The notes beneath the pieces were generated by a model. The model was not told where the DNA came from and ran no database searches. It saw nothing but the letters and a program-made list of their open reading frames with translations. The position numbers were made by a program, and so were the translations under genes. Of a stretch of 60,422 nucleotides of DNA, positions 33,899 through 43,019 are shown in pieces. The stretch is from Bacteroidetes bacterium HGW-Bacteroidetes-6 (GTDB taxonomy: Bacteria > Bacteroidota > Bacteroidia > Bacteroidales > DTU049): assembly GCA_002842495.1 (NCBI GenBank), contig PHDB01000015.1, forward strand, positions 1-60,422, in the 5' to 3' direction. How positions within the stretch are numbered: the first letter of the stretch is position 1; each line of letters begins with the position of its first letter.

Positions 33899-35181
33899 TT
33901 AAGCATTTTAATATTCTTCATCTTTTTCGAATCCTTCATCAGATTGAGTCCAATAAAGTCTTTGTTTTTAGAGTTTTTCGTAATTCGGCAATTGTACAGC
34001 GTGTTTTCATGGGTTCCTCCGTTCAAATGAAGCAGTGTTGCTTTTGTAATCACATGACCCTCAACTGTTCCGTTTAGTTCGGTAAATCCGTTGCAGAATA
34101 CATTGCCTGTTACATGGCTATCGGATGTGAGCTCAACCAAAAAGTGGTTTCTGATGGTTGGTCGCTGACTCCAGCATAGTATGGTGCCAAAAAAATCGGA
34201 CTCTTTGCCAAGCGATATTTTAGCAGGCAGATTATCGTTGTTTTGTGAATATACAACGAAAGCACTTGGATATCCAAAAAAGCTGTTTCCACCGGTAATA
34301 ATGCTGTCGCGTGCAAATGCCTGAACAGACCCATTGAAACTATCGTCGAAAATAATACTCTTGGCAATAATGACGATGTCTGTCATTTGAACATCGGCAG
34401 ATATTGCCAGAATTCCATCGCAAATAATCACCTGATTGCCCGAGATATTCCCTTTATCAATTCGAGTGTTGTTCTCCAAAAAAGTTATTTGAGTAGCGTT
34501 GGCAAAAGAGTTATATCCTTCCAATGGATTGCTAATGCTCATTTCGTTCCGGGCAGGCAAATTCCCAATAAAGTCTTCGAATGTTAAGCGTATCAGGTAG
34601 TCTGGAAGCTCGGTTATTCTTTCGGCATCCGAAATTTGACCTGCAGGTGGAATAGTACCGGTGAAAGGAACTTTATTCATGGTGGTTTTTTCGAAGCGTA
34701 ACCCCGGAATTTTGCATTGACCCTCTATAGTCGAATTTCCGGCAATTTTGCATCTGAATTGCGATGGACTAAGCCATAGTGCAGGCAATTCTTCGTCGTT
34801 CCAAAAAGTACTGACCAGTACACTCTGAGTCTGACTTGCCCCAAGTACTTTCGAAGAGGCTGTGACAGTCTCGTAAATCCCCCAGTAGCGTCGGGTGATT
34901 GATACACTGTCGTTTTTCCCTTCGAATAACGAAAACGATACGGTTTTATCAACAGGAAATAGGTTGGGCTCGGCCATTGCGAGGATGATAGCATTCTTTA
35001 CGTTTGTTCGGCATGTGTGTTTTTGAAGCACCGATTCGTTGAAGCGACCATTCATGCCATTAAGACTAAGAATTAAAGACGTGATTAGCACCATCACAAC
35101 CGAAATAAACAGCGCATAAAGCATGATTCCACCTTCGGTGCGAATATTTATCAATGTCCCAGGATTGAACCCATGTTTCAT
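33895..35181 (-). CDS. PilX/GspK-like protein of the pseudopilin operon, 428 aa
   Basis: ATG at 35181 (MKHGFNPGTLINIRTEGGIM) is fixed by an ATGA overlap with the MORN gene. A single N-terminal helix (about 20-40: 'GIMLYALFISVVMVLITSLI') follows a basic stretch, as in PilX or GspK, but without the conserved Glu5. The long periplasmic domain has beta-strand repeats ('FDDSFNGSVQAFARDSIITG') and no clear catalytic motif. Most likely a minor pilin-like tip component; assignment is by position and shape, not sequence identity. Confidence 0.65.
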   Translation of the reverse strand: MKHGFNPGTLINIRTEGGIMLYALFISVVMVLITSLILSLNGMNGRFNESVLQKHTCRTNVKNAIILAMAEPNLFPVDKTVSFSLFEGKNDSVSITRRYWGIYETVTASSKVLGASQTQSVLVSTFWNDEELPALWLSPSQFRCKIAGNSTIEGQCKIPGLRFEKTTMNKVPFTGTIPPAGQISDAERITELPDYLIRLTFEDFIGNLPARNEMSISNPLEGYNSFANATQITFLENNTRIDKGNISGNQVIICDGILAISADVQMTDIVIIAKSIIFDDSFNGSVQAFARDSIITGGNSFFGYPSAFVVYSQNNDNLPAKISLGKESDFFGTILCWSQRPTIRNHFLVELTSDSHVTGNVFCNGFTELNGTVEGHVITKATLLHLNGGTHENTLYNCRITKNSKNKDFIGLNLMKDSKKMKNIKMLK

Positions 35182-35954
35182 TCTTTCTGGTTTTTGGAGT
35201 GGAATGGCCACCATTTTCGTTGGGTTGCGTTCTTGTTTTTCTTTTCTGTTTCAGGTGAATCAATTGAATTTGTAGTGTCCTTTTCTTTGCCTGAAACTTT
35301 TTCTTTTTTGGTTTTATTCCTTTTAACCTGGCTGGTATCAATTTGTTCAGAAATGGTTGGTTGCTGAGGCAATGAATCAATATTTATACGATTCATTTCA
35401 TTTTTACCGATTTTTTCAATTCCTTTCCGGAATTTTTTGGAGGAAATCAACACTCCGTTTTCAAAAATATATTGTTTTCCAACAAGCAATCCCCGTCGGT
35501 ACTTTTCTTCAATTCTCGTATTTCCATCCTGGGAATATGTAGTTGAACAGCCTTGCTTTACTCCCTTTTTCCACGAAACAACCGATTTTGCTTTTCCGCT
35601 TTCGTACCAGCTTTTCCAAACACCATGCATCAAACCATTTCTGAAATAGCCATTGCTTCTTAGATTCATGTTTTTGTAGTACGAGATGTATGAACCCTGA
35701 AGAAGTTTTCCGCTATATCCGCCTTCTGAAAAATGAACAGAATTGTTGAGATACCAGTAATACCAAAGCAAATTATTGGTCTTGAGACGGGATGGATTCT
35801 GCCGGGCAATGGTGATTTTCTCGATGAAATCCTTCGAGTTGATCTCCATCGTATATGTTTTATCTTCTTTGGGTATTTCTTTTTGCGAAAAACCGGAAGC
35901 TGTTATCAGCATTATCAGAGCAAAGAAAATAGCAGAATGGGATATCAGTTTCAT
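35178..35954 (-). CDS. MORN-repeat protein in the T2SS-like operon, 258 aa
   Basis: ATG at 35954 (MKLISHSAIFFALIMLITAS), signal peptide. Three or four MORN_2-type units ('YSGKLLQGSYISYYKNMNLR', 'YFRNGLMHGVWKSWYESGKA', 'SWKKGVKQGCSTTYSQDGNT', 'KYRRGLLVGKQYIFENGVLI') precede a strongly charged Lys/Glu-rich C-terminal tail. Such repeats occur in YwqK-type toxin-immunity proteins. Here the gene is translationally coupled at both ends (ATGA) to operon genes, so it is more likely a structural or scaffold part. Such a passenger is not in standard T2SS sets. Confidence 0.8.
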   Translation of the reverse strand: MKLISHSAIFFALIMLITASGFSQKEIPKEDKTYTMEINSKDFIEKITIARQNPSRLKTNNLLWYYWYLNNSVHFSEGGYSGKLLQGSYISYYKNMNLRSNGYFRNGLMHGVWKSWYESGKAKSVVSWKKGVKQGCSTTYSQDGNTRIEEKYRRGLLVGKQYIFENGVLISSKKFRKGIEKIGKNEMNRINIDSLPQQPTISEQIDTSQVKRNKTKKEKVSGKEKDTTNSIDSPETEKKNKNATQRKWWPFHSKNQKE

Positions 35955-36454
35955 TTTTCAATTGTTTTTGATTCATCACCGAAAGAAACCACGGCTTTAT
36001 TGTTGTCGGCACTCTCCACTCTGATTCCTTCGGAGGATTGTTTTTCGGAGAGCAATACCTGCTTGCCATTGATGTTGAAAACGGCAACCATTTTACCATT
36101 GATTTTGTTTCGGATGATTCCGAGATAAGTAATTGTGGGCCAGGGCTGTTTTATTTCGCTGGCTTTAGGAGTATAGCTGCCTATTTTGATGTTTGAGGCA
36201 TTGTTGCTTTTGATAGACAAATCGGGCTCATATCCCATCAACTCGGCGGGTCTGTCCAGAAAGGGATCGCGGTAAACCCAAAGCATCCGGATGCTGTCGT
36301 TGGTCTCAGTTTGAGAATTGACAAATATTTCCTGATCAACACTCGAGCTGAAAGACTCATTTTGTCGCTTATAATCGATTATTCGGGAAATAATTAATCC
36401 CCAAACAGCCAATACTGCCGGAACAAGAAAATAAAGCGACTTTTTGCTTTTCAT
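35951..36454 (-). CDS. PilP/GspC-like inner membrane protein, 167 aa
   Basis: ATG at 36454 (MKSKKSLYFLVPAVLAVWGL) with one helix near residues 5-25. The periplasmic part has the 'YRDPFLDRPAEL' motif and a PilP/GspC-like small beta domain ('PWPTITYLGIIRNKINGKMV', 'AVFNINGKQVLL', 'VESADNNKAVVSFGDES'). In T4P and T2SS this protein links the inner-membrane PilN/O (GspL/M) assembly to the secretin. Coupled to the MORN gene. Confidence 0.8.
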   Translation of the reverse strand: MKSKKSLYFLVPAVLAVWGLIISRIIDYKRQNESFSSSVDQEIFVNSQTETNDSIRMLWVYRDPFLDRPAELMGYEPDLSIKSNNASNIKIGSYTPKASEIKQPWPTITYLGIIRNKINGKMVAVFNINGKQVLLSEKQSSEGIRVESADNNKAVVSFGDESKTIEK

Positions 36455-36457
36455 TGT

Positions 36458-37417
36458 TTATTCAATGGTAACTGTTCTGTAAGAGGAATAACTGCTTTCA
36501 TTTCCTGCAGCATCAACCGATTTTACTTTCCAATAATAGATTCCTGTCGATAAAATCGTAGTAACTTCGCTGGCTTTAGTGGCTGTGGAAAAAACAATAT
36601 TAGCGAAACCATTGTCATCCGATACCAAAAGAGAATCAGTAATGGAAGACCCGCCTGATGAATGTGTCCAGCTAAAAGTTATTGATGTGGTTGTTAAAGT
36701 ATCATCTTCGGCAGGAAGCAGTAAGACCGGAGTTGCCGGCGACTGTGTGTCGATATAGATTTTCCGGGTGTAATAAATACTCGACGTGAGAGCATTCACC
36801 GCTTTTACACCCCATTCATAAGCACCGTCGGTCACAAATGTGTAGTTGGCATTATTTGTTGTTACAGACGAAGAATGTTCGGTAGTTCCGCCATACGCAT
36901 TTTGCCAGATGGTGAAAGTATAGCTTTCTGTATATGGAATACTCTGCCACGAAAAAGACTGATTCAGGTTGTTGGTAGTGTCGTATTGCAGAGGAGAAGT
37001 CAGCGGAACAACCTGATACGTAAGATCCGAATCGGATTCAACAGAAAAAGAACGGACAACATAATTGCCGATATAAGCGCTGTTTTCGGGTCTGATACGC
37101 CATTCGTACTCCCCAAATGAAAGCAGCCACGAAAAACTCTCACCAACTACATTGGTATCAACCACCAGTGTTTGAACATTGCTGAAAGAGGGTTTTACAA
37201 TCTGAAGATTGTACCAGTCGGCTCCATCAAGTTTATTCCACCAAAAAACCACCTGATTCGAGGGTGATGAATAGCCATCGGCAGGCGAAATAATACTGAC
37301 CGATTTGCCGGCAATATCCTGTTCGAAAACTTCGTTGCATGAAACGGCAAATAAAGCCATCATACTTGTCAGAAGCAGTATTTTATATCTTGGTTTTAAC
37401 TTTTTGAATATATACAT
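36458..37417 (-). CDS. FnIII-repeat lipoprotein in the T2SS-like operon, 319 aa
   Basis: ATG at 37417 (MYIFKKLKPRYKILLLTSMM) overlaps the PilO-like gene by 35 bp. A lipobox 'FAVSC' (Cys about residue 27) marks lipoprotein maturation. The rest is three Ig/FnIII-like modules ('PADGYSSPSNQVVFWWNKLD', 'SFSWQSIPYTESYTFTIWQN', 'TSITFSWTHSSGG') that end with 'GIYYWKVKSVDAAGNESSYS'. Role unknown; its position suggests an outer-membrane accessory of the secretin or a surface binding element. Confidence 0.82.
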   Translation of the reverse strand: MYIFKKLKPRYKILLLTSMMALFAVSCNEVFEQDIAGKSVSIISPADGYSSPSNQVVFWWNKLDGADWYNLQIVKPSFSNVQTLVVDTNVVGESFSWLLSFGEYEWRIRPENSAYIGNYVVRSFSVESDSDLTYQVVPLTSPLQYDTTNNLNQSFSWQSIPYTESYTFTIWQNAYGGTTEHSSSVTTNNANYTFVTDGAYEWGVKAVNALTSSIYYTRKIYIDTQSPATPVLLLPAEDDTLTTTSITFSWTHSSGGSSITDSLLVSDDNGFANIVFSTATKASEVTTILSTGIYYWKVKSVDAAGNESSYSSYRTVTIE

Positions 37418-37919
37418 GTGCGAAAAGTTTGAGTGTTTTTGTTCTGAGGTCTTCGGATGTAAAGAATTTTACCGATACTACTTTGCCGGGTTTCCAAACC
37501 ATTTCCATGTTGTAAACCAACCGGAGGATGGTGCTGAAGTCGCCTTCTATTTCAAGAATGTTGGTTTCCAAAATAAATGTGCCGCGGTCAACATCAACCG
37601 GAGGCAAAAAACCGGATAAAGTTAGATTGTGATCGTTGCAGAAACGACTTACATAATTCATGATTTTGTTTCGTGTTTCGGTTGTGTCCGAGGGGTTGCC
37701 CGAAATCAGCGATTCGAATGCCGCTACCTGTTGTTTCAGTCCCGAAATACGTTGTGGGGCATCTTCAACTTCCGACGACCGGTCGATTAATTCGTTTTTC
37801 AGCTGATACATAGCTATGGTTTTTGAGAAACCAAAGTGGTACACAATCACTGCCAAAACAACAATCCCAGCCAACAGAAGTCTGTATCGGTTTTTATATG
37901 TGATCTGCTGCAACTTCAT
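37383..37919 (-). CDS. PilO/GspM-like protein, 178 aa
   Basis: ATG at 37919 (MKLQQITYKNRYRLLLAGIV), one N-terminal helix (about 13-30), a coiled-coil ('RSSEVEDAPQRISGLKQQVA') and a small alpha/beta domain ('IEGDFSTILRLVYNMEMVWK'). The pattern fits PilO/GspM. Its ATG overlaps the upstream PilM/N-like gene by 4 bp (ATGA), and its end overlaps the lipoprotein gene by 35 bp. Confidence 0.82.
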   Translation of the reverse strand: MKLQQITYKNRYRLLLAGIVVLAVIVYHFGFSKTIAMYQLKNELIDRSSEVEDAPQRISGLKQQVAAFESLISGNPSDTTETRNKIMNYVSRFCNDHNLTLSGFLPPVDVDRGTFILETNILEIEGDFSTILRLVYNMEMVWKPGKVVSVKFFTSEDLRTKTLKLFAHVYIQKVKTKI

Positions 37920-39124
37920 TCGTCGTTTTTGGTTTGAAGAGTTACTACAAAACTGGCAGGCCCCGATCTGGAATTTTGGGAATAATTCATCACCCGGGCT
38001 TTATCAACCCATTCAAGTCGGGCAAGCGTATCGACCCAGGTATGCAACATAACAGGGTCTGGCGTTTTTCCTCTGATTTCTATCAATCCAGCTTCCGGAA
38101 CTATTTCATCTTCCAGTTCACCCGACATCGAAACCGGGTTGATGTTGAGCAAAGTGAGCGAAATAAGCTGTGGTGTTGTAGAGGCTATTTGATCGGCATA
38201 CCACGAAATATTAGGTTCGTTAAGTAAGCCGGCTTGCGATAGAAAGTCTTTTTTGCGATTGAATTCTGCAAGCAGGCTATCGTATTCGGTTAGCATATTT
38301 TGATTTATTTCAACCACCGCTTGCATTTCGTTGGCCTTGTTTCGGAGTTGGCTGAAAAACAAATAGTTGATTACCAGAAGAATAAATATTGTACCCAGAC
38401 TCCACCTGAGAGCAGTTGTGAATTTTGAATACCAGTGGCGGTTTACTGCCGATTCGCTGATCTCTGGAATGTGCTTGCCCGGTAGAGCAGGGAACTGATC
38501 GAGTGCGTCAAACCCGCATCCGATCAGAGGTAGGAAACAGGCCGAAATCGACTCGTCGCCAACTGCAATTTTGTCAGTAGAAGTTTCGATAGCCGAAACA
38601 GAAATTAATTCTCCATTACTAAAACCCAACATGGCCGAACCTGTAGAAATATTAGCAGGTCTGTTTGGAATAAATGGATACATGATGGAGGCAAAATGCA
38701 AACCACAATAGATCCCTGTAATGAAAACACCTTTGTCGCGAATCGATTTTAGAAATTCCGTTAACGATTGATATCGAAGAACAGATGCCCAGGTATTGTT
38801 TCCTGAATAGTTGGCGCTTACAACAAAATCAACTGCATTTGTGTTGGGGAAAAAAGAATTCAGTACATCTTCTTCTGCTAACGAAAGCATCGAAGAATTG
38901 AAGGTTCTTGTAATAACACCTTTCCCATTTACCAGAATTACCACAGGGATTGCTTTATTCCATGCATTTTTTGGAATATCTTCAATCGAATTGTATTTTC
39001 CGGTAATATCGAAATGGGTCAACCGGCCTGCTTTTTTCATGGTTACCAACCTGACAACACTAAGCCCGGTTTCGTTCAAAACCAGTTCAACACAAAGTAT
39101 TCTATAGGTTGGACCCAGATTCAT
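37916..39124 (-). CDS. PilM-PilN / GspL-like fusion, 402 aa
   Basis: ATG at 39124 (MNLGPTYRILCVELVLNETG). The N-terminal ~235 residues are cytoplasmic with an actin-like PilM-type feel ('GYNSIEDIP..', 'VILVNGKGVITRTFNSS'), then one membrane helix about 242-262 ('LGTIFILLVINYLFF'), a coiled-coil and a PilN-like periplasmic domain ('SLTLLNINPVSMSGELEDEI', 'VDTLARLEWVDKARVMNYSQ'). A PilM+PilN fusion corresponds to GspL of T2SS. It recruits the ATPase. Coupled to PilO by ATGA. Confidence 0.8.
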   Translation of the reverse strand: MNLGPTYRILCVELVLNETGLSVVRLVTMKKAGRLTHFDITGKYNSIEDIPKNAWNKAIPVVILVNGKGVITRTFNSSMLSLAEEDVLNSFFPNTNAVDFVVSANYSGNNTWASVLRYQSLTEFLKSIRDKGVFITGIYCGLHFASIMYPFIPNRPANISTGSAMLGFSNGELISVSAIETSTDKIAVGDESISACFLPLIGCGFDALDQFPALPGKHIPEISESAVNRHWYSKFTTALRWSLGTIFILLVINYLFFSQLRNKANEMQAVVEINQNMLTEYDSLLAEFNRKKDFLSQAGLLNEPNISWYADQIASTTPQLISLTLLNINPVSMSGELEDEIVPEAGLIEIRGKTPDPVMLHTWVDTLARLEWVDKARVMNYSQNSRSGPASFVVTLQTKNDE

Positions 39125-39130
39125 TCGGAA

Positions 39131-41053
39131 TTAGTAGATAATGATTGGTCGGATGAAAACGCTTAGCCGTTTCTTACTTTTCTCCTTTGTTCGCGACGAA
39201 AACATCCACTTGATAACAGGAATTCTGCTAAGCACAGGTGTGCCTTCACCACTATCGTCCGACGATTTTTCTTCGAGCCCTCCCAACAGAATCATTTCCT
39301 GATTTTTGATGCGAATGCTTGAAGTAAATTTTCTGGTGACTTTTCCCGGAGGAGCACTGGGCGAAATGCGGCCGGTAAAATCGGATTGCTCTACCGTAAT
39401 ATTGAGTGTGATTTGATCGTCACCGTGTACAATGGGTAAAATAGTCATCACAAAATCGGCTTGCACGCTTCGGTATTGTTTTGTGATGATGTTTTGGGGA
39501 TTTTGGCTTCCTATCACATTGTTCGACTCCTCCAGATAATACTCTGTGTTTCCGATTGACATGGTAGCCTCAGTACCATTAAGTGTTGATAGTCTGGGTG
39601 TTGATTTGATATTGACCTGGCCATTCGATTCCATGGCACTCAGGGTGATGTAAAAATTCTGAGTGACACGACCCAGATTGATAGCTCCAAAACCATTAAG
39701 ACTATTCAGAATACTATTAATAGCGTCTGCGCCAAGAGTCATGTCGGTCGATGGAAATAATTGCCCTTGTGTTGTAGCCGGAGCATCGCCAATACCTGCG
39801 TTAATTCCTGTTTTTACAGTGTGCGATGTTTGCTGGTCAATAATAATCACTTCAATGAGTACCTGAGGAACATTTTTATCGATATCCCGCAAAAATTCGG
39901 CAAAAGAGTTTAGTGCCAGCTCGGGGCCAGAAATGATTAAACTGTTCAACTCGGGAAATTCAGTTACAGTAATATTTTGCTTGAAAACTTCGGGAATCGA
40001 TTTCGATAAGTCAATTACACTCCGATGTTGGAACTGAATCACTCTGCAGGAGCGAAGAGTCTGATTGCCTTTGTCTCCGATTATGTAGATGCTGTCGGTT
40101 TGTTTATAGATGGCAGATGAACCACTCAGGATTACCGGCAAAAGCTCATCGAACGAAACATTGTTCATCTGCAGCGTTATTTTATCTTTTACCTCTGTAA
40201 GCTGAATGCACGGATTTCCGCTTGTGCCTGCTGCAGCTGAAACAATTTCGGATATTGTAGCATCCTGAGCGGAAATATTGAAACGGTTACTGTTTCCTGT
40301 AGCCTGAATTTCGATACCAGCCTCAGCACCCTGCTGTTTGGAATTTGTGTTTTTTCCGTTGTTTTTCTGATTGTCTGTACTCGTGTTTTTTTCTGTCTTT
40401 TCAGCCGAAAGCTGAGCATATCCATCTTGGGTTATTTCAAACGAAAGACCATTCATGAATGCAAGTTTTTCAACACCAGTCATCAAATCGACATTCTGTA
40501 TGTAGCCATTCACCTTTCTGCCTCTGATGTCGGGAGCCAATAAAATGTTGAGCCCCGTTTTCTGTACGATTTCGCGCGAAACATATATTAAACTGTCGTT
40601 TTGTAAATCAAACGAAAGAAGACTATCTGCGCTATCCCACCTGATGTCTGGTTTTTTAGGAGAGTATGGCTTTTCAACAGCCGAAGGCTCTTGGTAATGT
40701 GAAAAAACAATAATATTTCCGATAACCTTAATATCGAGTTTGTGATTATCGCAAAGAAATACAAAAACATCAATCACCTTGACCCCGGAAAAGTTATTTT
40801 CTACCACATCGTTCAATTCTCCGTTAATCGCTACGTTTACATTGTTGCTGATAGCCAGACCTCTGATGAAATCGTTCATGGTGACACCATCCACTGATAA
40901 ATCGACAGGTTGCAACAATCCGGGCATGTCAACCGACAGGGAATCGAGTTTCCTGCGAATATTGTCGGTTCTGCTTTGCGAGAAGACCCCAAGGCTCGTT
41001 GATAGTATAATAAAGAATATTGCAGTTTTTATGAAGGTGTTCATGAATTTCAT
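39131..41053 (-). CDS. gspD: Secretin (GspD/PilQ-type), 640 aa
   Basis: ATG at 41053 (or 41044, MNTFIKTAIFFIILSTSLGV); signal peptide to about residue 27. N0-like domain ('LSVDGVTMNDFIRGLAISNN'), N-domains ('ILLAPDIRGRKVNGYIQNVD', 'IIGDKGNQTLRSCRVIQFQH'), and a C-terminal secretin domain ('QVLIEVIIIDQQTSHTVKTG', 'NIKSTPRLSTLNGTEATMSI', 'EMILLGGLEEKSSDDSGEGT', 'PVLSRIPVIKWMFSS'). It forms the outer-membrane pore. A Ser/Asn/Lys-rich linker about residues 215-245 is unusual. It lies between the ATPase and PilM/N-like genes, with a 3-bp gap to the ATPase. Confidence 0.93.
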   Translation of the reverse strand: MKFMNTFIKTAIFFIILSTSLGVFSQSRTDNIRRKLDSLSVDMPGLLQPVDLSVDGVTMNDFIRGLAISNNVNVAINGELNDVVENNFSGVKVIDVFVFLCDNHKLDIKVIGNIIVFSHYQEPSAVEKPYSPKKPDIRWDSADSLLSFDLQNDSLIYVSREIVQKTGLNILLAPDIRGRKVNGYIQNVDLMTGVEKLAFMNGLSFEITQDGYAQLSAEKTEKNTSTDNQKNNGKNTNSKQQGAEAGIEIQATGNSNRFNISAQDATISEIVSAAAGTSGNPCIQLTEVKDKITLQMNNVSFDELLPVILSGSSAIYKQTDSIYIIGDKGNQTLRSCRVIQFQHRSVIDLSKSIPEVFKQNITVTEFPELNSLIISGPELALNSFAEFLRDIDKNVPQVLIEVIIIDQQTSHTVKTGINAGIGDAPATTQGQLFPSTDMTLGADAINSILNSLNGFGAINLGRVTQNFYITLSAMESNGQVNIKSTPRLSTLNGTEATMSIGNTEYYLEESNNVIGSQNPQNIITKQYRSVQADFVMTILPIVHGDDQITLNITVEQSDFTGRISPSAPPGKVTRKFTSSIRIKNQEMILLGGLEEKSSDDSGEGTPVLSRIPVIKWMFSSRTKEKSKKRLSVFIRPIIIY

Positions 41054-41056
41054 TAA

Positions 41057-42499
41057 TTAAAAATGATTGTTCATCAGGTGTGGGTAAATTTCAATCGCTG
41101 TGGTCATTCCATCTGCAAAAAGCTTGAATGCCTGGTCGGCAAGTGTTTTTATTCCTTTATCGGCCAGACATTCTGAAGCGTCGCCCGATTGAGTTCTGAT
41201 AATGGTACGTAGGTCGTGATTGATGGGAATGAGTTCATAGATGGCTTTACGGCCACTGTAACCGGTATAATAGCATTGTTCGCAACCTACAGCTTCGTAC
41301 ACTTTTTCGGGAGTCAAATTTGTTTGGAAAGAAGGGGGGAGTACTTCGCGACTAAAATCAACGGGAATTTTACAAGCAGGACATAAAAGCCTGACCAGCC
41401 GTTGAGCAATGGTGATGTTAATTGTAGCAGCCAGCAGAAAAGGAGGAATTCCCATATCAATAAGCCGGTCTATGGTTCCCCATGCCGAATTGGTGTGAAT
41501 AGTCGAAAGTACTAAATGTCCTGTCAGAGCCGCACGCGTTGCCATTTGAGCGGTTTCTCCGTCGCGGATCTCCCCGAGCATGATAATATCAGGATCCTGC
41601 CGCAAGAATGTTCGCATTGCGCTCGAAAATGATAATCCGATACTCTCTTTCAGTTGAACCTGATTTACACCTTCGAGTGTGTATTCAATGGGATCCTCGA
41701 TAGTGAGAACGTTGGAGTGCTCCTGATTCAGAAGTTTGAGCGTAGCATAGAGGGTGGTAGTCTTTCCGGAACCGGTTGGACCTGAAATCATAATAATTCC
41801 CTGGGTTTTTTTAATCTCTTCGAGATAATCCTTGAGCTGAATATCCGAAAATCCCAATGTGGAAATATCGACCGAAGCAGAATCGTTGGCCAGAATACGC
41901 AACACTATTTTTTCGCCATGCAGGGTGGGGAGAACCGAAACGCGAATGTCGAATTCTTCGCTATTGTATTTGAAAGATATCCGGCCATCCTGAGGGAGTC
42001 GTTTCTCTGCGATATCAAGATGCGATTTGATTTTTATCCGATTTACAATTGCAGGGTATTCTGCCTTTTGAATCCGGTATCGTTCAATCAGTTTTCCATC
42101 AACCCGATATCGGACCTTTGAATAATTTTCGTATGGCTCCAGATGAATATCGGACGAGCGAATTTCGCGGGCTTCCGATATCAGATTCTCAATCAAATTG
42201 TCTGCGTTTCCGGCAACTACATTCAACTGACTTCTGCTTTCCTGATTGCCTTTGCGGTAATATCCGGCCAATGCAACCGATATATCTTCGCTCATCGCCG
42301 TTGCGAGAACAATTGGAATTCCCAACAAAACTTCAAGCTCTTCTTTTACTTCAGCTGTATTCTTCGATTCATCGATCAGCAATTCAATACCGTTTTCTGT
42401 TTTTCCAACCGGAACTACCCGATAATGCCAGGCTTGATCACCTGTCAGCAATTGCTGTAAATCGGCTTTTACCTGAATTTTATTAGGAACACTACTCAT
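41057..42499 (-). CDS. gspE: Type II secretion / type IV pilus ATPase (GspE/PilB), 480 aa
   Basis: ATG at 42499 (MSSVPNKIQVKADLQQLLTG). N-terminal domain, then the hexameric ATPase core: Walker A 'GPTGSGKTT' (about 237-245), Asp box 'LTIEDPIEYTLEGVNQVQL', Walker B 'IIMLGEIRDGETA' (about 302-314), His box 'GHLVLSTIHTNSA', and a zinc site 'CPAC' ... 'CEQC' (about 376-411). These are hallmarks of GspE/PilB rather than retraction ATPases (no PilT features). Powers pseudopilus assembly. Overlaps the prepilin peptidase gene by 8 bp. Confidence 0.95.
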   Translation of the reverse strand: MSSVPNKIQVKADLQQLLTGDQAWHYRVVPVGKTENGIELLIDESKNTAEVKEELEVLLGIPIVLATAMSEDISVALAGYYRKGNQESRSQLNVVAGNADNLIENLISEAREIRSSDIHLEPYENYSKVRYRVDGKLIERYRIQKAEYPAIVNRIKIKSHLDIAEKRLPQDGRISFKYNSEEFDIRVSVLPTLHGEKIVLRILANDSASVDISTLGFSDIQLKDYLEEIKKTQGIIMISGPTGSGKTTTLYATLKLLNQEHSNVLTIEDPIEYTLEGVNQVQLKESIGLSFSSAMRTFLRQDPDIIMLGEIRDGETAQMATRAALTGHLVLSTIHTNSAWGTIDRLIDMGIPPFLLAATINITIAQRLVRLLCPACKIPVDFSREVLPPSFQTNLTPEKVYEAVGCEQCYYTGYSGRKAIYELIPINHDLRTIIRTQSGDASECLADKGIKTLADQAFKLFADGMTTAIEIYPHLMNNHF

Positions 42500-43019
42500 A
42501 CAGCATTAAGCTTTGGCTCCAGAAAGTATCCGAAGAAAGGTTGACAATGTTGAACTTCGCAAGTGCTAACGTGATAAGTAGTATCAGTGCCATATAGCCG
42601 GCCAGCGGAATCCGATTTCCATTGCCGTGTGTGATTCGGACAAGAATAATATGGCAAAATAAGGCAAGCAGCAGAGTGCCAAGCAAAATATAAACGAATG
42701 CAATCGTTTCGTATTGAATGCAAAATGCAATTAACATTAACAAGTCGCCTGCTCCTCCAATTTTCTTTAAGGAACCAAACCTGTTTGGGTGAATCAGCTT
42801 TAAAACAACAATGGTTAGCGATAGCATGATGCCGGAAATGAGTATGTTTGATACAGAACTTACAAGCCAATGACTATCGGTGTTGAAAAAAATATTTGGA
42901 ATGATAATAGAAAGTAAAAGCAGAACAAACCAGATTACTCTGATTCGAAACCGGCTGATATCTTCGGCAAAGATAAAAGCGAGTGTTCCTGCTGTTACTA
43001 TTGGAGAAACCAGTTCCAT
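42492..43019 (-). CDS. Prepilin peptidase, A24 family, short form, 175 aa
   Basis: ATG at 43019 shares one base with the upstream stop. Five or six membrane helices. Two catalytic Asp: 'FIFAEDISRFRIRVIW' (about residue 20) and 'GGAGDLLMLIA' (about 93), the GxGD motif of aspartic prepilin peptidases. It lacks the N-terminal zinc-type methyltransferase domain of GspO/PilD and matches the short TadV/CpaA-like form. It would cleave the pseudopilins at the G|F site. Between pseudopilin and ATPase genes, translationally coupled. Confidence 0.85.
   Translation of the reverse strand: MELVSPIVTAGTLAFIFAEDISRFRIRVIWFVLLLLSIIIPNIFFNTDSHWLVSSVSNILISGIMLSLTIVVLKLIHPNRFGSLKKIGGAGDLLMLIAFCIQYETIAFVYILLGTLLLALFCHIILVRITHGNGNRIPLAGYMALILLITLALAKFNIVNLSSDTFWSQSLMLYE

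Noticed and set aside
35178..35954. MORN protein as a toxin-antitoxin antitoxin
   Set aside because: No toxin gene adjoins it and it is coupled at both ends to pilus-like genes, so an operon role is more likely.
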